Below, one piece after another: positions 15,747 through 24,515 of a stretch of 44,715 bases of DNA. Position 1 is the stretch's first letter; each line of letters begins with the position of its first letter. Made by a program: the position numbers and the translations under genes. The notes below the pieces were generated by a model, which was not told the origin of the DNA, did not search any database, and worked only from the letters and a program-made list of their open reading frames with translations. The stretch is from contig NZ_JAIUKE010000005.1 in NCBI RefSeq assembly GCF_020176795.1, forward strand, positions 1-44,715. The letters run 5' to 3'. The DNA comes from Streptomyces sp. 8L (lineage in GTDB: Bacteria > Actinomycetota > Actinomycetes > Streptomycetales > Streptomycetaceae).

Positions 15747-17069
15747 TCACACCAGTTCGCCCACCCGCCGGACCTTGGGTGTCAGGAGCGCACCGATGAG
15801 TGTTCCCACACAGGTCAGTGCGACGAAGAGGCCGATCAGCCAGGTGTGCGGCGGTCCGCCTGCGGCGAGCAGCAGCGAGCTGGCGATCAGCGGGGTCAGG
15901 CCGCCGCCCACGGCGCCCGACAGCTGCCAGCCGAGGGACACACCGGTGTACCGGGTGTTGGTCGGGAACAGTTCAGAGTAGAACGAGGGGGCGATCGAGA
16001 AGATCATCGACCAGCACACGTACATGAAGAGCCACCCTGCGTACAGCCCGGCCGACGAGTGGGTGTTGATCAGTGGGAAGACGGTGAGCGCGCTGATGCC
16101 GAGCAGGACCGCGCCGATCGTGCACAGACGGCGGCGCCCCACGCGGTCCGACAGCGCGCCGAAGGCAAGGATGCAGGGGATCGAGACGGCCTGGCAGATG
16201 ATCGCGGCGTGCAGGACGGTGTCCGTCGCATAGCCGATCTGCACGGCGTACGTCACCGAGAACGTGAGGAAGATGGAGCTGGCGGTGAAGGGGCCGATGG
16301 TGATGAGCAGCGCCTGGGCCACGCCGCGCTTGTTCTTCTGCAACAGCTCAAGCAGCGGTACCCGTGCGTGCAGGTCCTTCTGCCCCTGCGCGGCGCGGAA
16401 CACCGGGCTCTCCTCCAGCCGGAACCGCATCCACAGGCCGAGGCCCACGAGGAGCGCGGCGGCCAGGAACGGCACGCGCCAGCCCCAGGACATGAAAGCG
16501 GCCTTCGGCATCGACTCGACCCAGGTGAAGACGAGGGTGGCGATGACGGTGCCGGAGATCGAGCCGAGCTGGGAGATGCTGCCCCACAGGCCGCGCTGCT
16601 GCGGCTTGGCGAACTCGGAGGTCATCACCGACGCGCCGCCCCACTCGCCGGCCGCCGCGAGCCCCTGCACCACCCGCAGGAGGACGAGCAGGAGGGGCGC
16701 GACGAGTCCGACCTGAGCCGCCGTCGGCATGGCGCCGACGAGGACGGTGGAGAGTCCCATCAGAAGGGCGGTGAGCACGAGCACTCGCTTGCGCCCGAGG
16801 CGGTCGCCGTAGTGCCCCCAGATGACCGCGCCTATCGGGCGCACGATGTAGCCGGTGGCGAACGTCCCGAAGGAGGCGATGATCCCCAGCCAGGACGGCA
16901 CGTCGGGGAAGAAGATCTTGGCAAAGATGAGCGTCGAGGCGACGCCGTAGATGTAGAAGTCGTACCACTCGATCGCGGTGCCGAGGTAGCCCGACAGATA
17001 GACCGTGAACTGCTCACGGGCCGAGGGCCTGGTGACCGGCTCCTTCACGGCGCTGTGATCGGCATCCAT
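15747..17069 (-). CDS. MFS transporter, metabolite:H+ symporter (MHS) family
   Basis: The 440-residue membrane protein has about 12 segments and MHS signatures: SGYLGTAIEWYDFYIYGVAS in helix 1, RPIGAVIWGHYGDRLGRKRV in the first loop, VQGLAAAGEWGGASVMTSEF, and a second GALSDRVGRRRL repeat. The family carries shikimate, citrate, 2-oxoglutarate, proline or aromatic acids with protons. It is a different family from the ACS transporter at 9117-10463, so the locus can import two distinct acids or has duplicated import capacity. It leads the HpcH-ALDH-SDR operon. Confidence 0.9.
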   Translation of the reverse strand: MDADHSAVKEPVTRPSAREQFTVYLSGYLGTAIEWYDFYIYGVASTLIFAKIFFPDVPSWLGIIASFGTFATGYIVRPIGAVIWGHYGDRLGRKRVLVLTALLMGLSTVLVGAMPTAAQVGLVAPLLLVLLRVVQGLAAAGEWGGASVMTSEFAKPQQRGLWGSISQLGSISGTVIATLVFTWVESMPKAAFMSWGWRVPFLAAALLVGLGLWMRFRLEESPVFRAAQGQKDLHARVPLLELLQKNKRGVAQALLITIGPFTASSIFLTFSVTYAVQIGYATDTVLHAAIICQAVSIPCILAFGALSDRVGRRRLCTIGAVLLGISALTVFPLINTHSSAGLYAGWLFMYVCWSMIFSIAPSFYSELFPTNTRYTGVSLGWQLSGAVGGGLTPLIASSLLLAAGGPPHTWLIGLFVALTCVGTLIGALLTPKVRRVGELV

Positions 17070-17217
17070 GGTGCTGCTCCTTACTGGTGCTCCTTTGGAC
17101 CAGCGGCGGCTCGTGCGTGCTCAGGGGTGGGGGAAACCCCGCGCCACGTGGCGCGCATGCTGTGGGAAGGCTCTGCCCGCCTCCTCAGGAAGAAATAACA
17201 TATTATCTTCGAGTGGG

Positions 17218-17250
17218 GAAGGGATCTCGGCTCGCCAGAAGGGATCTCGG
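17218..17250 (+). repeat. 13-bp direct repeat with 20-bp period, upstream of the MHS transporter
   Basis: GAAGGGATCTCGG occurs twice, start to start 20 bases apart, which is close to two helical turns and places both copies on one DNA face. They lie between the cyclase stop and the MHS start, just upstream of an AT-rich TAATAT element near 17200 that could be the promoter minus-10 of the transporter operon. A dimeric regulator binding site is a reasonable guess. Confidence 0.5.
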
Positions 17251-17255
17251 GTCCG

Positions 17256-18281
17256 CTACATGATGGCCAAGGGGGAGACGGGCGAGCCCACGGACCGGCT
17301 GATTTTCAGGCCGAGACCACTGAAGAAGAAGTCCCAGCGGCCCTCCGAAGCGCAGACCTCGGACAGCTCCTCCAGGTCGAACATCTCACCGAGGGTCATG
17401 CCAAGATCACGGATCAGGACCATGTGGACCGGCAGCCCGGCCCCCGGCTCCACGCTGGGTTTGACCTCGACCGCCTGGTTGTCGGCGGCCACGGCCGCCA
17501 CCTGCCGTTCGTGCAGCCACTCGCAGCAGGAGACTCCGAGCCCCGGCACGGCGTCGCTCACGTAGGGCACACCGAGCGAGGGGTCGAGGAAATAGCGGTA
17601 CCAGCCCGTCCGGACCAGCAGGATGTCGCCGGACCGTACTTCGACACCCTGTGTGCGCGCCGCCGCGTCCAGGTCGCCGGCGGTGATCTCCTCCGAGGCG
17701 CCGAGGCTGGGGACCCCTTTGAGCCGGGCGATGTCGAGCAGTACGCCGCGGCCGATCAGGCGGCCGACGACCTGGTCCGCGGAGTTCCTGGAGGCCCCCG
17801 CGGTGGCCGTCACCACCGAGGCCGGCGTGGCGTTGTAGAGCAGGCCGTCGTACCCCACGTGGGCAAGGCTGTCCCACTGGGTGGCGCACTGGAGCGGCAT
17901 GACCACCATGTCGTCGGAGACGATCTGGCCGCTCGGCGTCGCGCCGTCCGTCGGCAACTGCGTCATGCGGTGGATCGGGTTGAACCTTCCGTTGGCCCCG
18001 GTCTGGGGCCCCTCGTCGCCGAAGGGCATTCCGAGGTCCACGATCCGGCCGGTGCGGATCAGTCGGGAGGCCGCCCTGCGCGTCTCGTCGGTGAGGAGGT
18101 TCGCCGTGCCGAGCTGATCGTCCTCGCCCCAGCGGCCCCAGTTGCTGAGGCGGCGGCCGAGTGCCTTGAACGCGTGGTGGGTGGCGGGGGGCAATGTGGC
18201 ACCGTCCTTGTCTGCGGTTCGCCGATCCACCGGTTCGCCGGGTCGTCCCGTTCGCGGTTGATCGATGACATAACATGTCAT
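17256..18281 (-). CDS. Cyclase-family (kynurenine formamidase-like) hydrolase
   Basis: The product is a metal-dependent cyclase-family protein: LSNWGRWGEDDQLGTANLLT, then LIRTGRIVDLGMPFGDEGPQ, and VVMPLQCATQWDSLAHVGYD, where the family's HxGTHxDxPxH metal motif is replaced by CATQWDSLAH, as in the larger actinobacterial branch. Later VRSGDILLVRTGW and CEWLHERQVAAVAADN are typical. Members open lactams, formamides or dehydrate cyclic intermediates. The start is uncertain: the ATG used here lies inside the palindrome and about three bases from a predicted transcription start, giving a leaderless message and 341 residues; a GTG at 18230 would give 324 residues. Neither has a ribosome-binding site. 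Confidence 0.82.
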   Translation of the reverse strand: MTCYVIDQPRTGRPGEPVDRRTADKDGATLPPATHHAFKALGRRLSNWGRWGEDDQLGTANLLTDETRRAASRLIRTGRIVDLGMPFGDEGPQTGANGRFNPIHRMTQLPTDGATPSGQIVSDDMVVMPLQCATQWDSLAHVGYDGLLYNATPASVVTATAGASRNSADQVVGRLIGRGVLLDIARLKGVPSLGASEEITAGDLDAAARTQGVEVRSGDILLVRTGWYRYFLDPSLGVPYVSDAVPGLGVSCCEWLHERQVAAVAADNQAVEVKPSVEPGAGLPVHMVLIRDLGMTLGEMFDLEELSEVCASEGRWDFFFSGLGLKISRSVGSPVSPLAIM

Positions 18282-18282
18282 C
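18264..18282. promoter_or_regulatory. Palindromic operator between cyclase and GntR genes
   Basis: GATGACATAACATGTCATC has two perfect 8-base arms around AAC. It lies between two divergent promoters and covers the start point of the leftward one. GntR/FadR-type regulators bind short palindromes of this kind and are commonly encoded next to their site, so the gene immediately to the right is the probable ligand. An incomplete match (ATAACATATTAT) lies near 17196 upstream of the MHS transporter. Confidence 0.65.
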
Positions 18283-18289
18283 TGGGGAG

Positions 18290-18317
18290 CGTATAACTCG
18301 CATAGTCTGACGGTCAA
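18290..18317 (-). promoter_or_regulatory. Predicted promoter for the cyclase gene, overlapping a divergent -10
   Basis: On the minus strand TTGACC and TATACG are 16 bases apart, predicting a start near 18283. On the plus strand TATAAC at 18292-18297 is a credible minus-10 for the GntR gene. The two minus-10 elements share the same bases, so polymerase probably cannot occupy both promoters at once. Confidence 0.45.
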
Positions 18318-18336
18318 CGAGTCGGAGGTGACAGGG

Positions 18337-19035
18337 ATGTCAGGTGAGGAACCCGTCGACGGGGGCTATGGGCTCAAGGTGCAGAACGCCGCGAACCAGA
18401 TCCGCCACAAGATCGCGGTGGGGGAGTTCAGGCCCGGCATGCATCTGCGCCAGGACCAGACCGCCCTGGCGCTCGGGCAGTCGCGGGTCCCGGTCCGTGA
18501 GGCGTTCAAGATCCTCGTGGCGGAACAGCTCCTCATCCACCACCGCAACCGGGGGCACTTCGTCACCGAGCTGACCCCGCACGAGATGGCCGACATCTGC
18601 TGGCTGCGGGAGTCCCTGGAGGCCGAACTCGCCAGGACGGCCGACCGCATCACGGCGGAGGACATCGAGCGGCTGCGCGAGATCAACGGTGAGATCGAAT
18701 CCCTCATCGACACGGGGACGGTGTGGCGCAGGGTGGAACTCGACGAGCGGTTCCACGAGATCCTCTGGAGCCTGGCGAACCGCCCGGTCCTCTTCCACGA
18801 GGTCAAGCGTGTCGCGGAGCGGCAGCGGCCCTACCGGGTGCTCATGTCCGAGCGCATCCCCGCTCGCGACCGCGCGGCGGCGGCCGAGCACCGCGAACTG
18901 CTCGACGCCCTGCGGCAGGGGGACTTCGCCCGCTACACCGCTCTGCTGGTGGTGCACATCTCGCGCGCCCGCGAACTCGTCGGGCTCCTCGAACAGGACC
19001 TGGCGGCGAGAAACGAGGACCTCGACGAGGCGTGA
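18337..19035 (+). CDS. GntR-family regulator with FCD domain
   Basis: The 232-residue product has an N-terminal winged helix (VQNAANQIRHKIAVGEFRPG, then LALGQSRVPVREAFKILVAE and LLIHHRNRGHFVTELTPHEM) and an FCD effector domain with its conserved metal/ligand residues in DERFHEILWSLANRPVLFHE and AAAEHRELLDALRQGD. FCD regulators are usually repressors released by an organic acid. The ATG has GGAGGTGA five bases upstream; a GTG within that motif is a poorer start. Divergent to the cyclase gene over a perfect palindrome, it probably represses that gene and itself. Confidence 0.9.
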   Translation: MSGEEPVDGGYGLKVQNAANQIRHKIAVGEFRPGMHLRQDQTALALGQSRVPVREAFKILVAEQLLIHHRNRGHFVTELTPHEMADICWLRESLEAELARTADRITAEDIERLREINGEIESLIDTGTVWRRVELDERFHEILWSLANRPVLFHEVKRVAERQRPYRVLMSERIPARDRAAAAEHRELLDALRQGDFARYTALLVVHISRARELVGLLEQDLAARNEDLDEA

Positions 19036-19054
19036 TCGGCCGGGCGGGAGCCGG

Positions 19055-19114
19055 CGGCCCCGTACGCACTCCGCCGGCGTCGGACGGCCCCGTACGCGCT
19101 CCGCCGGCGTCGGA
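19055..19114. repeat. 30-bp tandem duplication between convergent genes
   Basis: Two head-to-tail copies differ by a single base (A to G at the 14th position). Together with flanking bases the first copy can fold into an 8-bp stem (GCCGGCGG with CCGCCGGC, loop 13), so the block may act as a terminator between the convergent GntR and prpR genes. The rest of this 263-bp gap shows no gene. Confidence 0.6.
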
Positions 19115-19298
19115 AGAGCCCGCCGGGCGGTGCCGATCGTCGCAGTGGTGGCCGCCGAGCGAAGCATGCCGCGTCCCGGGGCATGGCCGGAGGCGCGGAC
19201 CGCGCGTGGGTGCGGTGACCAGCGCTCACCGGGAAGCGCCCCCAGAGCTCACGCATCGCTGACCGAGTCCCCGGGTCCACCGTGCCGAAGCGGCGGGC

Positions 19299-20729
19299 TC
19301 AGCGGTCCGCGATCACCGGGTAGGGCACGTGCGTGCGCCGGTCCGGGTCGACGGCCAGCTGTCCGCCGGCCGGGGGCCGGGCACGCTGGGCGCAGTCCCG
19401 TCGTTCGCAGATGCGGCAGCCGAGCCCGATCGGGGTGGTGGAGCGTGGATCGTCGAGATCGATGCCCTCGGCGTACACGAGGCGGTGCGCGTGGCGGAGT
19501 TCGCAGCCGAGTGCCACGGCGAAATCCGCACGCGGTGCGCGATGGCCGAAGCCGCCGCGGGTGACCGTGCGTGCCAGCCAGAAGTACCGCTTCCCGTCGG
19601 GCATTTCGGCGACCTGGGTGAGGATGCGCCCGGGCGCGGTGAACGCCTCGTACACCGTCCAGAGGGGACAGGTTCCGCCGAGCCGGGAGAAGTGGAAGTC
19701 ACTGGCCGACTGCCGCTTGGAGATGTTCCCGGCCCGGTCGACGCGCAGGAACGAGAAGGGCACCCCGCGGTGGCCGGTGCGCTGGAGGGTGGACAGCCGG
19801 TGGCACACCGTCTCGAAGCCCACGCCGAAGCGGGCCTGGAGCAGCTCGATGTCGTAGCCCAGTTCCTCGGCCGCGGTGTGGAAGACGGTGTACGGCATGA
19901 GCAGGGCGCCGGCGAAGTAGGTGGCGAGCCCGATCCGGGCGAGGCCCGCCGCCTGCGCCGACGCGGGTCCGGCGGAGTCCACCAGTGTGTCCAGGAGCGG
20001 AGCGTGCTCCAGGAGCGCGAGTTGGGTGCCCAGCTGGAAGGCGCGCTGGCCTTCGCTGAGCCAGGGCGACAGCATGAGCAGCCGGTGTTCCGCGTCGAAG
20101 CGCCGTGCGTCCGCGGCCCGTTCGGGTGCCGCCTGGACGACCCGTACCCGGTGGCGGGCGGCGAGACGCTCGGTGAGCGCGTCGGCCGCCCGGCCGGCCT
20201 TGCCGAGCCCCATGCTCTCCGCGGTCCGCTCCGCCTCGGTGTCGAGTGCTCCGAAGTGGTTGTGGTGGGAGTAGAAGAAGTCCCGCACCTCCTCGTGCGG
20301 CTCGGCGGGCACCAGCGCGGCGCCCGCCTCGGGCGACGCGAGGGCCGCGACCCGCTCGGCGGCGTCCCGGTACCGGTGGTGCAGGGCGACGAGCGCCCGC
20401 GCCACCTCGGGATGGTCGCGTGCCACGTCGACGGCCTCCTCCGCGGGCACCGGGACGCCGCACGCCTCGTCCCCGAGGGCCACTCGCAGATCGGTGGCGA
20501 GCCGCTCCTCGTCGGCCTCGGAGAAGAACTCGGGGTCGACGCCGAAGACCTCCGCGATCCGCAGGAGCACCGGAGCGGTCAGGGGCCGCAGGCTGTGTTC
20601 GATCTGGTTGAGATAGCTGGTCGACAGACCCAGCGCACGCGCCAGCTCGACCTGGTTCATGCCTCGCTCACGGCGGAGTCTGCGCAGCTTGGCATGGGCG
20701 TAGATCTTTCGCGCGGCGGAACGTCCCAT
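19299..20729 (-). CDS. prpR: PrpR/RamB-type short-chain fatty acyl-CoA regulator
   Basis: The 476-residue product starts with an XRE helix-turn-helix ([20 protein letters not shown]), then a long region of the ImmA/IrrE-like and DUF2083 type used by actinobacterial PrpR, RamB and related acyl-CoA sensors. [20 protein letters not shown] is a family hallmark. Cysteines 438, 441 and 446 in [10 protein letters not shown] lie in the region that holds an iron-sulfur cluster in mycobacterial PrpR. Divergent from prpDBC across a 184-bp gap with TTCGCA repeats, it is expected to activate them when propionyl-CoA accumulates. Confidence 0.88.
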   Translation of the reverse strand: MGRSAARKIYAHAKLRRLRRERGMNQVELARALGLSTSYLNQIEHSLRPLTAPVLLRIAEVFGVDPEFFSEADEERLATDLRVALGDEACGVPVPAEEAVDVARDHPEVARALVALHHRYRDAAERVAALASPEAGAALVPAEPHEEVRDFFYSHHNHFGALDTEAERTAESMGLGKAGRAADALTERLAARHRVRVVQAAPERAADARRFDAEHRLLMLSPWLSEGQRAFQLGTQLALLEHAPLLDTLVDSAGPASAQAAGLARIGLATYFAGALLMPYTVFHTAAEELGYDIELLQARFGVGFETVCHRLSTLQRTGHRGVPFSFLRVDRAGNISKRQSASDFHFSRLGGTCPLWTVYEAFTAPGRILTQVAEMPDGKRYFWLARTVTRGGFGHRAPRADFAVALGCELRHAHRLVYAEGIDLDDPRSTTPIGLGCRICERRDCAQRARPPAGGQLAVDPDRRTHVPYPVIADR

Positions 20730-20762
20730 GCGCTTCCCCGGCTCCTCTCCTCACACTGCCTG

Positions 20763-20810
20763 TTGCGAAGGTAGCATCCGCATCTTTCGCAGAATTCGCA
20801 GATTCGCAGC
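20763..20810. promoter_or_regulatory. Candidate PrpR operator array
   Basis: TTCGCAGA occurs twice and TTCGCAGC once in close succession (20786, 20795, 20803), and the inverted form TTGCGAAG lies 16 bases before the first. The block sits between the divergent prpR and prpD starts. RamB and PrpR sites in corynebacteria and mycobacteria centre on a TTTGCAAA-like core, which TTGCGAA / TTCGCA resembles. Inferred from position and repetition. Confidence 0.5.
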
Positions 20811-20913
20811 GCGCACGTGGCCGGATTCCGCACTGTGGAGCGGTCGCGCCGGCCCGGCCGCCGGGGAAGGCTCGTTCCCGTACGACGCATCGCCGCCTGC
20901 CGCGAGGAGCCCC

Positions 20914-22434
20914 GTGATCGACCACCAGGTACGCGTCCACCCCAGCAGCGACCGGCTGCCCCGTGAGGAGCAGCTCGCGTGGAAGCTGGCGGCCGTGGCC
21001 ACCGGAACCCAGGACGCGCCGGACCTCGATCCGGAGGCGGCCGCGATGGCGGCGAACCGCGTCATCGACAACGCCTCGGTCGCGCTCGCGTCGCTGCGCC
21101 GCCACCCGGTCGCGGTCGCCCGCGCCCAGGCCCTCGCCCACCGGGCCACCGCGGGCGCCTCGGTGTTCGGTGCCGCCGCCGGCGCCCGCGTGTCACCGGA
21201 GTGGGCGGCCTGGGCCAACGGCACCGCCGTACGCGAGCTGGACTTCCACGACACGTTCCTGGCCGCCGACTACTCCCACCCCGGAGACAACATCCCACCG
21301 CTGCTCGCGGTCGCCCAGCACGCGGGCCGGAGCGGCGCCGACGTGCTGCGGGGCATCGTCACCGCGTACGAGATCCAGGTCGCCCTGGTCAAGGGCATCT
21401 GCCTGCACAAGCACCGCATCGACCACGTCGCCCACCTCAGTGCCGCGACCGCCTGCGGCCTCGGCGCCCTGCTGCGGCTTGACACCGCGACCACCTACCA
21501 GGCCGTGCAGCAGGCGGTGCACACCACCACCGCGACCCGGCAGTCCCGCAAGGGCGAGATCTCCAGCTGGAAGGCGTTCGCGCCGGCCTTCGCCGGCAAG
21601 GCGGCGATCGAGGCGGTGGACCGGGCCATGCGCGGCGAGGGCTCCCCCTCCCCGGTGTACGAGGGCGAGGACGGGTTCCTCGCCTGGATGCTGGACGGAC
21701 CGGGCGCCTCCTACACGGTCGCGCTTCCCGAGCCGGGAGAAGCGCTGCGCGGCATCCTCGACACGTACACCAAGGAGCACTCCGCCGAGTACCAGGCGCA
21801 GGCGGTCATCGACCTCGCGCGGCGGCTGCGGGAGAGGACCGGCCCGCTGGAGGAGGTCCGCGACATCGTCCTGCACACGAGCCACCACACCCACCAGGTG
21901 ATCGGCTCCGGCTCCGGCGACCCGCAGAAGTACGACCCGGGGGCCAGCCGTGAGACGCTCGACCACTCGGTGCCGTACATCTTCGCCGTCGCCCTGGAGG
22001 ACGGCGTCTGGCACCATGAGCGCTCCTACGCCCCGGAGCGGGCCCAGCGGCCGGGCACCGTCGAGCTGTGGAAGAAGATCTCCACGGTCGAGGACCCCGA
22101 GTGGACCCGCCGGTACCACGACCCCGACCCGGCCCGCAGGGCCTTCGGGGGGCGCGCCGTGATCACCCTCACGGACGGCACCGTCGTCGAGGACGAACTC
22201 GCGGTGGCCGCCCCCCCCCCCCGGGGGGCCCGCCCCTTCGACCGCGCCGGGTACACGGCCAAGTTCCGTACGCTCGCCGAGGGGATCGCAGCCGCCGGGG
22301 CCCAGGACCGCTTCCTCCAGGCCGCGGACCGGCTGCCGGAACTCGACACCCCCGGCCTCGCGGCACTGTTCCCCGCCGTCGACACGGACGCGGTCGCCGC
22401 CTTGGACGCGCGGCTGCCGAAGGGCCTGTTCTGA
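20914..22434 (+). CDS. prpD: 2-methylcitrate dehydratase, MmgE/PrpD family
   Basis: This 506-residue MmgE/PrpD protein converts 2-methylcitrate to 2-methyl-cis-aconitate. It shows [20 protein letters not shown], then [60 protein letters not shown] and [20 protein letters not shown], all typical. The GTG start has GAGGAG four bases upstream. Near the C terminus a run of 12 C then 6 G encodes [10 protein letters not shown] where I expect something like A-D-A-H-P-L-G-A-R-P; length is preserved, so this may be miscalled sequence. The stop overlaps the next start as TGATG. Confidence 0.9.
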   Translation: MIDHQVRVHPSSDRLPREEQLAWKLAAVATGTQDAPDLDPEAAAMAANRVIDNASVALASLRRHPVAVARAQALAHRATAGASVFGAAAGARVSPEWAAWANGTAVRELDFHDTFLAADYSHPGDNIPPLLAVAQHAGRSGADVLRGIVTAYEIQVALVKGICLHKHRIDHVAHLSAATACGLGALLRLDTATTYQAVQQAVHTTTATRQSRKGEISSWKAFAPAFAGKAAIEAVDRAMRGEGSPSPVYEGEDGFLAWMLDGPGASYTVALPEPGEALRGILDTYTKEHSAEYQAQAVIDLARRLRERTGPLEEVRDIVLHTSHHTHQVIGSGSGDPQKYDPGASRETLDHSVPYIFAVALEDGVWHHERSYAPERAQRPGTVELWKKISTVEDPEWTRRYHDPDPARRAFGGRAVITLTDGTVVEDELAVAAPPPRGARPFDRAGYTAKFRTLAEGIAAAGAQDRFLQAADRLPELDTPGLAALFPAVDTDAVAALDARLPKGLF

Positions 22435-23339
22435 TGCTGCACGCGCACACCACCCCCGCCTCGCGCCGCCGCGCCTTCCGCGAACAGCTCGCCTCAGGAA
22501 GGCTGCTGAGGGTCCCCGGAGCGATCAACCCCTACTCCGCCCGGCTCATCCAGGAGACCGGATTCGACGCCGTCTACCTGTCGGGCGCCGTACTCTCCGC
22601 CGACCTCGGGCTGCCCGACATCGGCCTGACCACCTCCACCGAGATCGCGGCGCGGGCCCAGCAGGTCACCAGGACCACCGACCTGCCCGCGCTCATCGAC
22701 GCCGACACGGGGTTCGGCGAGCCCATGAACGCCGCACGCACCGTCCAGCTCATGGAGGACGCCGGGCTCGCCGGGCTCCACCTGGAGGACCAGGTCAATC
22801 CCAAGCGGTGCGGACACCTCGACGGCAAGAGCGTCGTCCCGCGCGAGGAGATGGTCCGCCGGGTACGGGCCGCCACCGACGCCCGCCGTGACCCCGACTT
22901 CCTGCTCATGGCCCGCACCGACGCCCGCGCCGTCGAAGGCCTCGACGCCGCGATCGACCGCGCCAAGGCCTACGTGGACGCGGGCGCCGACGCCCTGTTT
23001 CCCGAAGCGCTCGCGGACGAGGCCGAGTTCGAGGCCTTCCGCGCCGCCGTCGACGTACCGCTGCTGGCCAACATGACCGAGTTCGGGAAGAGCCGGCTCC
23101 TCGACGCGCGCACCCTGGAGAGCCTCGGCTACAACATCGCGCTCTACCCCGTCACCCTCTTCCGCCTCGCCATGGGCGCGATCGAGGACGGCCTGCGGAC
23201 CCTCGCGGCCGAGGGCACCCAGGAGTCCCTGCTGCCGCGGATGCAGACCCGCTCCCGGCTCTACGAGGTGCTCGGCTACGAGGACTACGCCGCCTTCGAC
23301 TCGGCCGTCTTCGACTTCACCCTTCCGCCAGGCAACTGA
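22434..23339 (+). CDS. prpB: Methylisocitrate lyase
   Basis: The 301-residue isocitrate-lyase-superfamily enzyme splits 2-methylisocitrate into pyruvate and succinate. It has the PrpB signature NPKRCGHLDGKSVV with the catalytic Cys, the metal site ALIDADTGFGEPMNAARTVQ, and LLANMTEFGKSRLLDARTLE. The ATG shares a base with the prpD stop, so the two are translationally coupled. Length is normal for the family. Confidence 0.94.
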   Translation: MLHAHTTPASRRRAFREQLASGRLLRVPGAINPYSARLIQETGFDAVYLSGAVLSADLGLPDIGLTTSTEIAARAQQVTRTTDLPALIDADTGFGEPMNAARTVQLMEDAGLAGLHLEDQVNPKRCGHLDGKSVVPREEMVRRVRAATDARRDPDFLLMARTDARAVEGLDAAIDRAKAYVDAGADALFPEALADEAEFEAFRAAVDVPLLANMTEFGKSRLLDARTLESLGYNIALYPVTLFRLAMGAIEDGLRTLAAEGTQESLLPRMQTRSRLYEVLGYEDYAAFDSAVFDFTLPPGN

Positions 23340-23358
23340 CCCACACCGGAGGCCAGTC

Positions 23359-24495
23359 ATGACCACCACCCCCGAGATCCACCGCGGTCTGGCCGGTGTC
23401 GTCGTCGACACCACCGCCATCTCCACCGTCATCCAGGAGACCAACTCCCTGACCTACCGCGGCTATCCGGTCCAGGACCTCGCGGCCCGCCGCTCGTTCG
23501 AGGAAGTGGCGTACCTGCTCTGGTACGGCGAACTCCCGGCCGCCGATCAACTGCGGGACTTCCAGGCCCGCGAGCGCGCCCTGCGCCCGCTGGACCGCAC
23601 CACCTCCGAGATGCTCGCGTGGCTGCCTGACACCTGCCACCCGATGGACGTGCTGCGCACCGCCGTCAGCTTCTTCGGCTCCGAGGACCCCACCGAGGAC
23701 GACGGCAGCGCCGCGGCCAACCGCGTCAAGTCCCTCGCCCTGCTGGCGAAGCTGCCGGTCGTGGTGGCCGCCGACCACCGGCGCAGGCGCGGTCTCGCGC
23801 CCATCCAGCCCGACCCGTCGCTCGGCTACGCCGAGAACTTCTTCCAGATGTGCTTCGGCAGCCTGCCCTCGCCCGAGATCGTCCGGTGCTTCGAGACCTC
23901 CCTGATCCTGTACGCGGAACACAGCTTCAACGCCTCCACCTTCACCGCCCGCGTCGTCACCTCGACACTCTCCGACCTCTACAGCGCCGTGACCGCCGCG
24001 ATCGGCGCGCTCAAGGGGCCACTGCACGGAGGCGCCAACGAGGCCGTGATGCACATGCTGAACGAGATCGGCGACCCGCGGCGCGCCGACGAGTGGCTGG
24101 TCGAGGCCCTGGCCGCCAAGCGGAAGATCATGGGCTTTGGGCACCGGGTCTACCGGCACGGCGACTCCCGCGTACCGATCATGCAGGAGGCCACCGACCG
24201 CCTCGTGGCGCGCGCGAGTGACCCGGACGCCACCCGGCTCGCCACCCTGCACGCCGCGCTGCGCCACGCGATGCTCAGCCGCAAGGGCATCCACCCGAAC
24301 CTCGACTATCCCGCGGGGCTGGCGTACCACTTGATGGGGTTCGACATCCCCACCTTCACCCCCATCTTCGTGATGAGCCGGATCACCGGGTGGACCGCCC
24401 ACATCACGGAACAGCTGGAACACAACGCGCTCATCCGCCCGCTCGGCGTCTACAACGGGCCCGGCCAGCGGGCCGTCCCCGCCGAGGTCGGGTAG
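23359..24495 (+). CDS. prpC: 2-methylcitrate synthase / citrate synthase
   Basis: The 378-residue type I citrate synthase-fold enzyme condenses propionyl-CoA with oxaloacetate. Active-site elements are present: LKGPLHGGANEAVMHMLNEI with one catalytic His, KIMGFGHRVYRHGDSRVPIM with the second, and FMRIT-type end SRITGWTAHITEQLEHNALI. The short N-terminal GLAGVVVDTTAIS and TYRGYPVQDLA are typical of PrpC. It follows prpB by 19 bases with a GGAGG-like site, completing the prpDBC operon. Confidence 0.93.
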   Translation: MTTTPEIHRGLAGVVVDTTAISTVIQETNSLTYRGYPVQDLAARRSFEEVAYLLWYGELPAADQLRDFQARERALRPLDRTTSEMLAWLPDTCHPMDVLRTAVSFFGSEDPTEDDGSAAANRVKSLALLAKLPVVVAADHRRRRGLAPIQPDPSLGYAENFFQMCFGSLPSPEIVRCFETSLILYAEHSFNASTFTARVVTSTLSDLYSAVTAAIGALKGPLHGGANEAVMHMLNEIGDPRRADEWLVEALAAKRKIMGFGHRVYRHGDSRVPIMQEATDRLVARASDPDATRLATLHAALRHAMLSRKGIHPNLDYPAGLAYHLMGFDIPTFTPIFVMSRITGWTAHITEQLEHNALIRPLGVYNGPGQRAVPAEVG

Positions 24496-24515
24496 GTGTC
24501 CTTCCGGCCTCCCGC

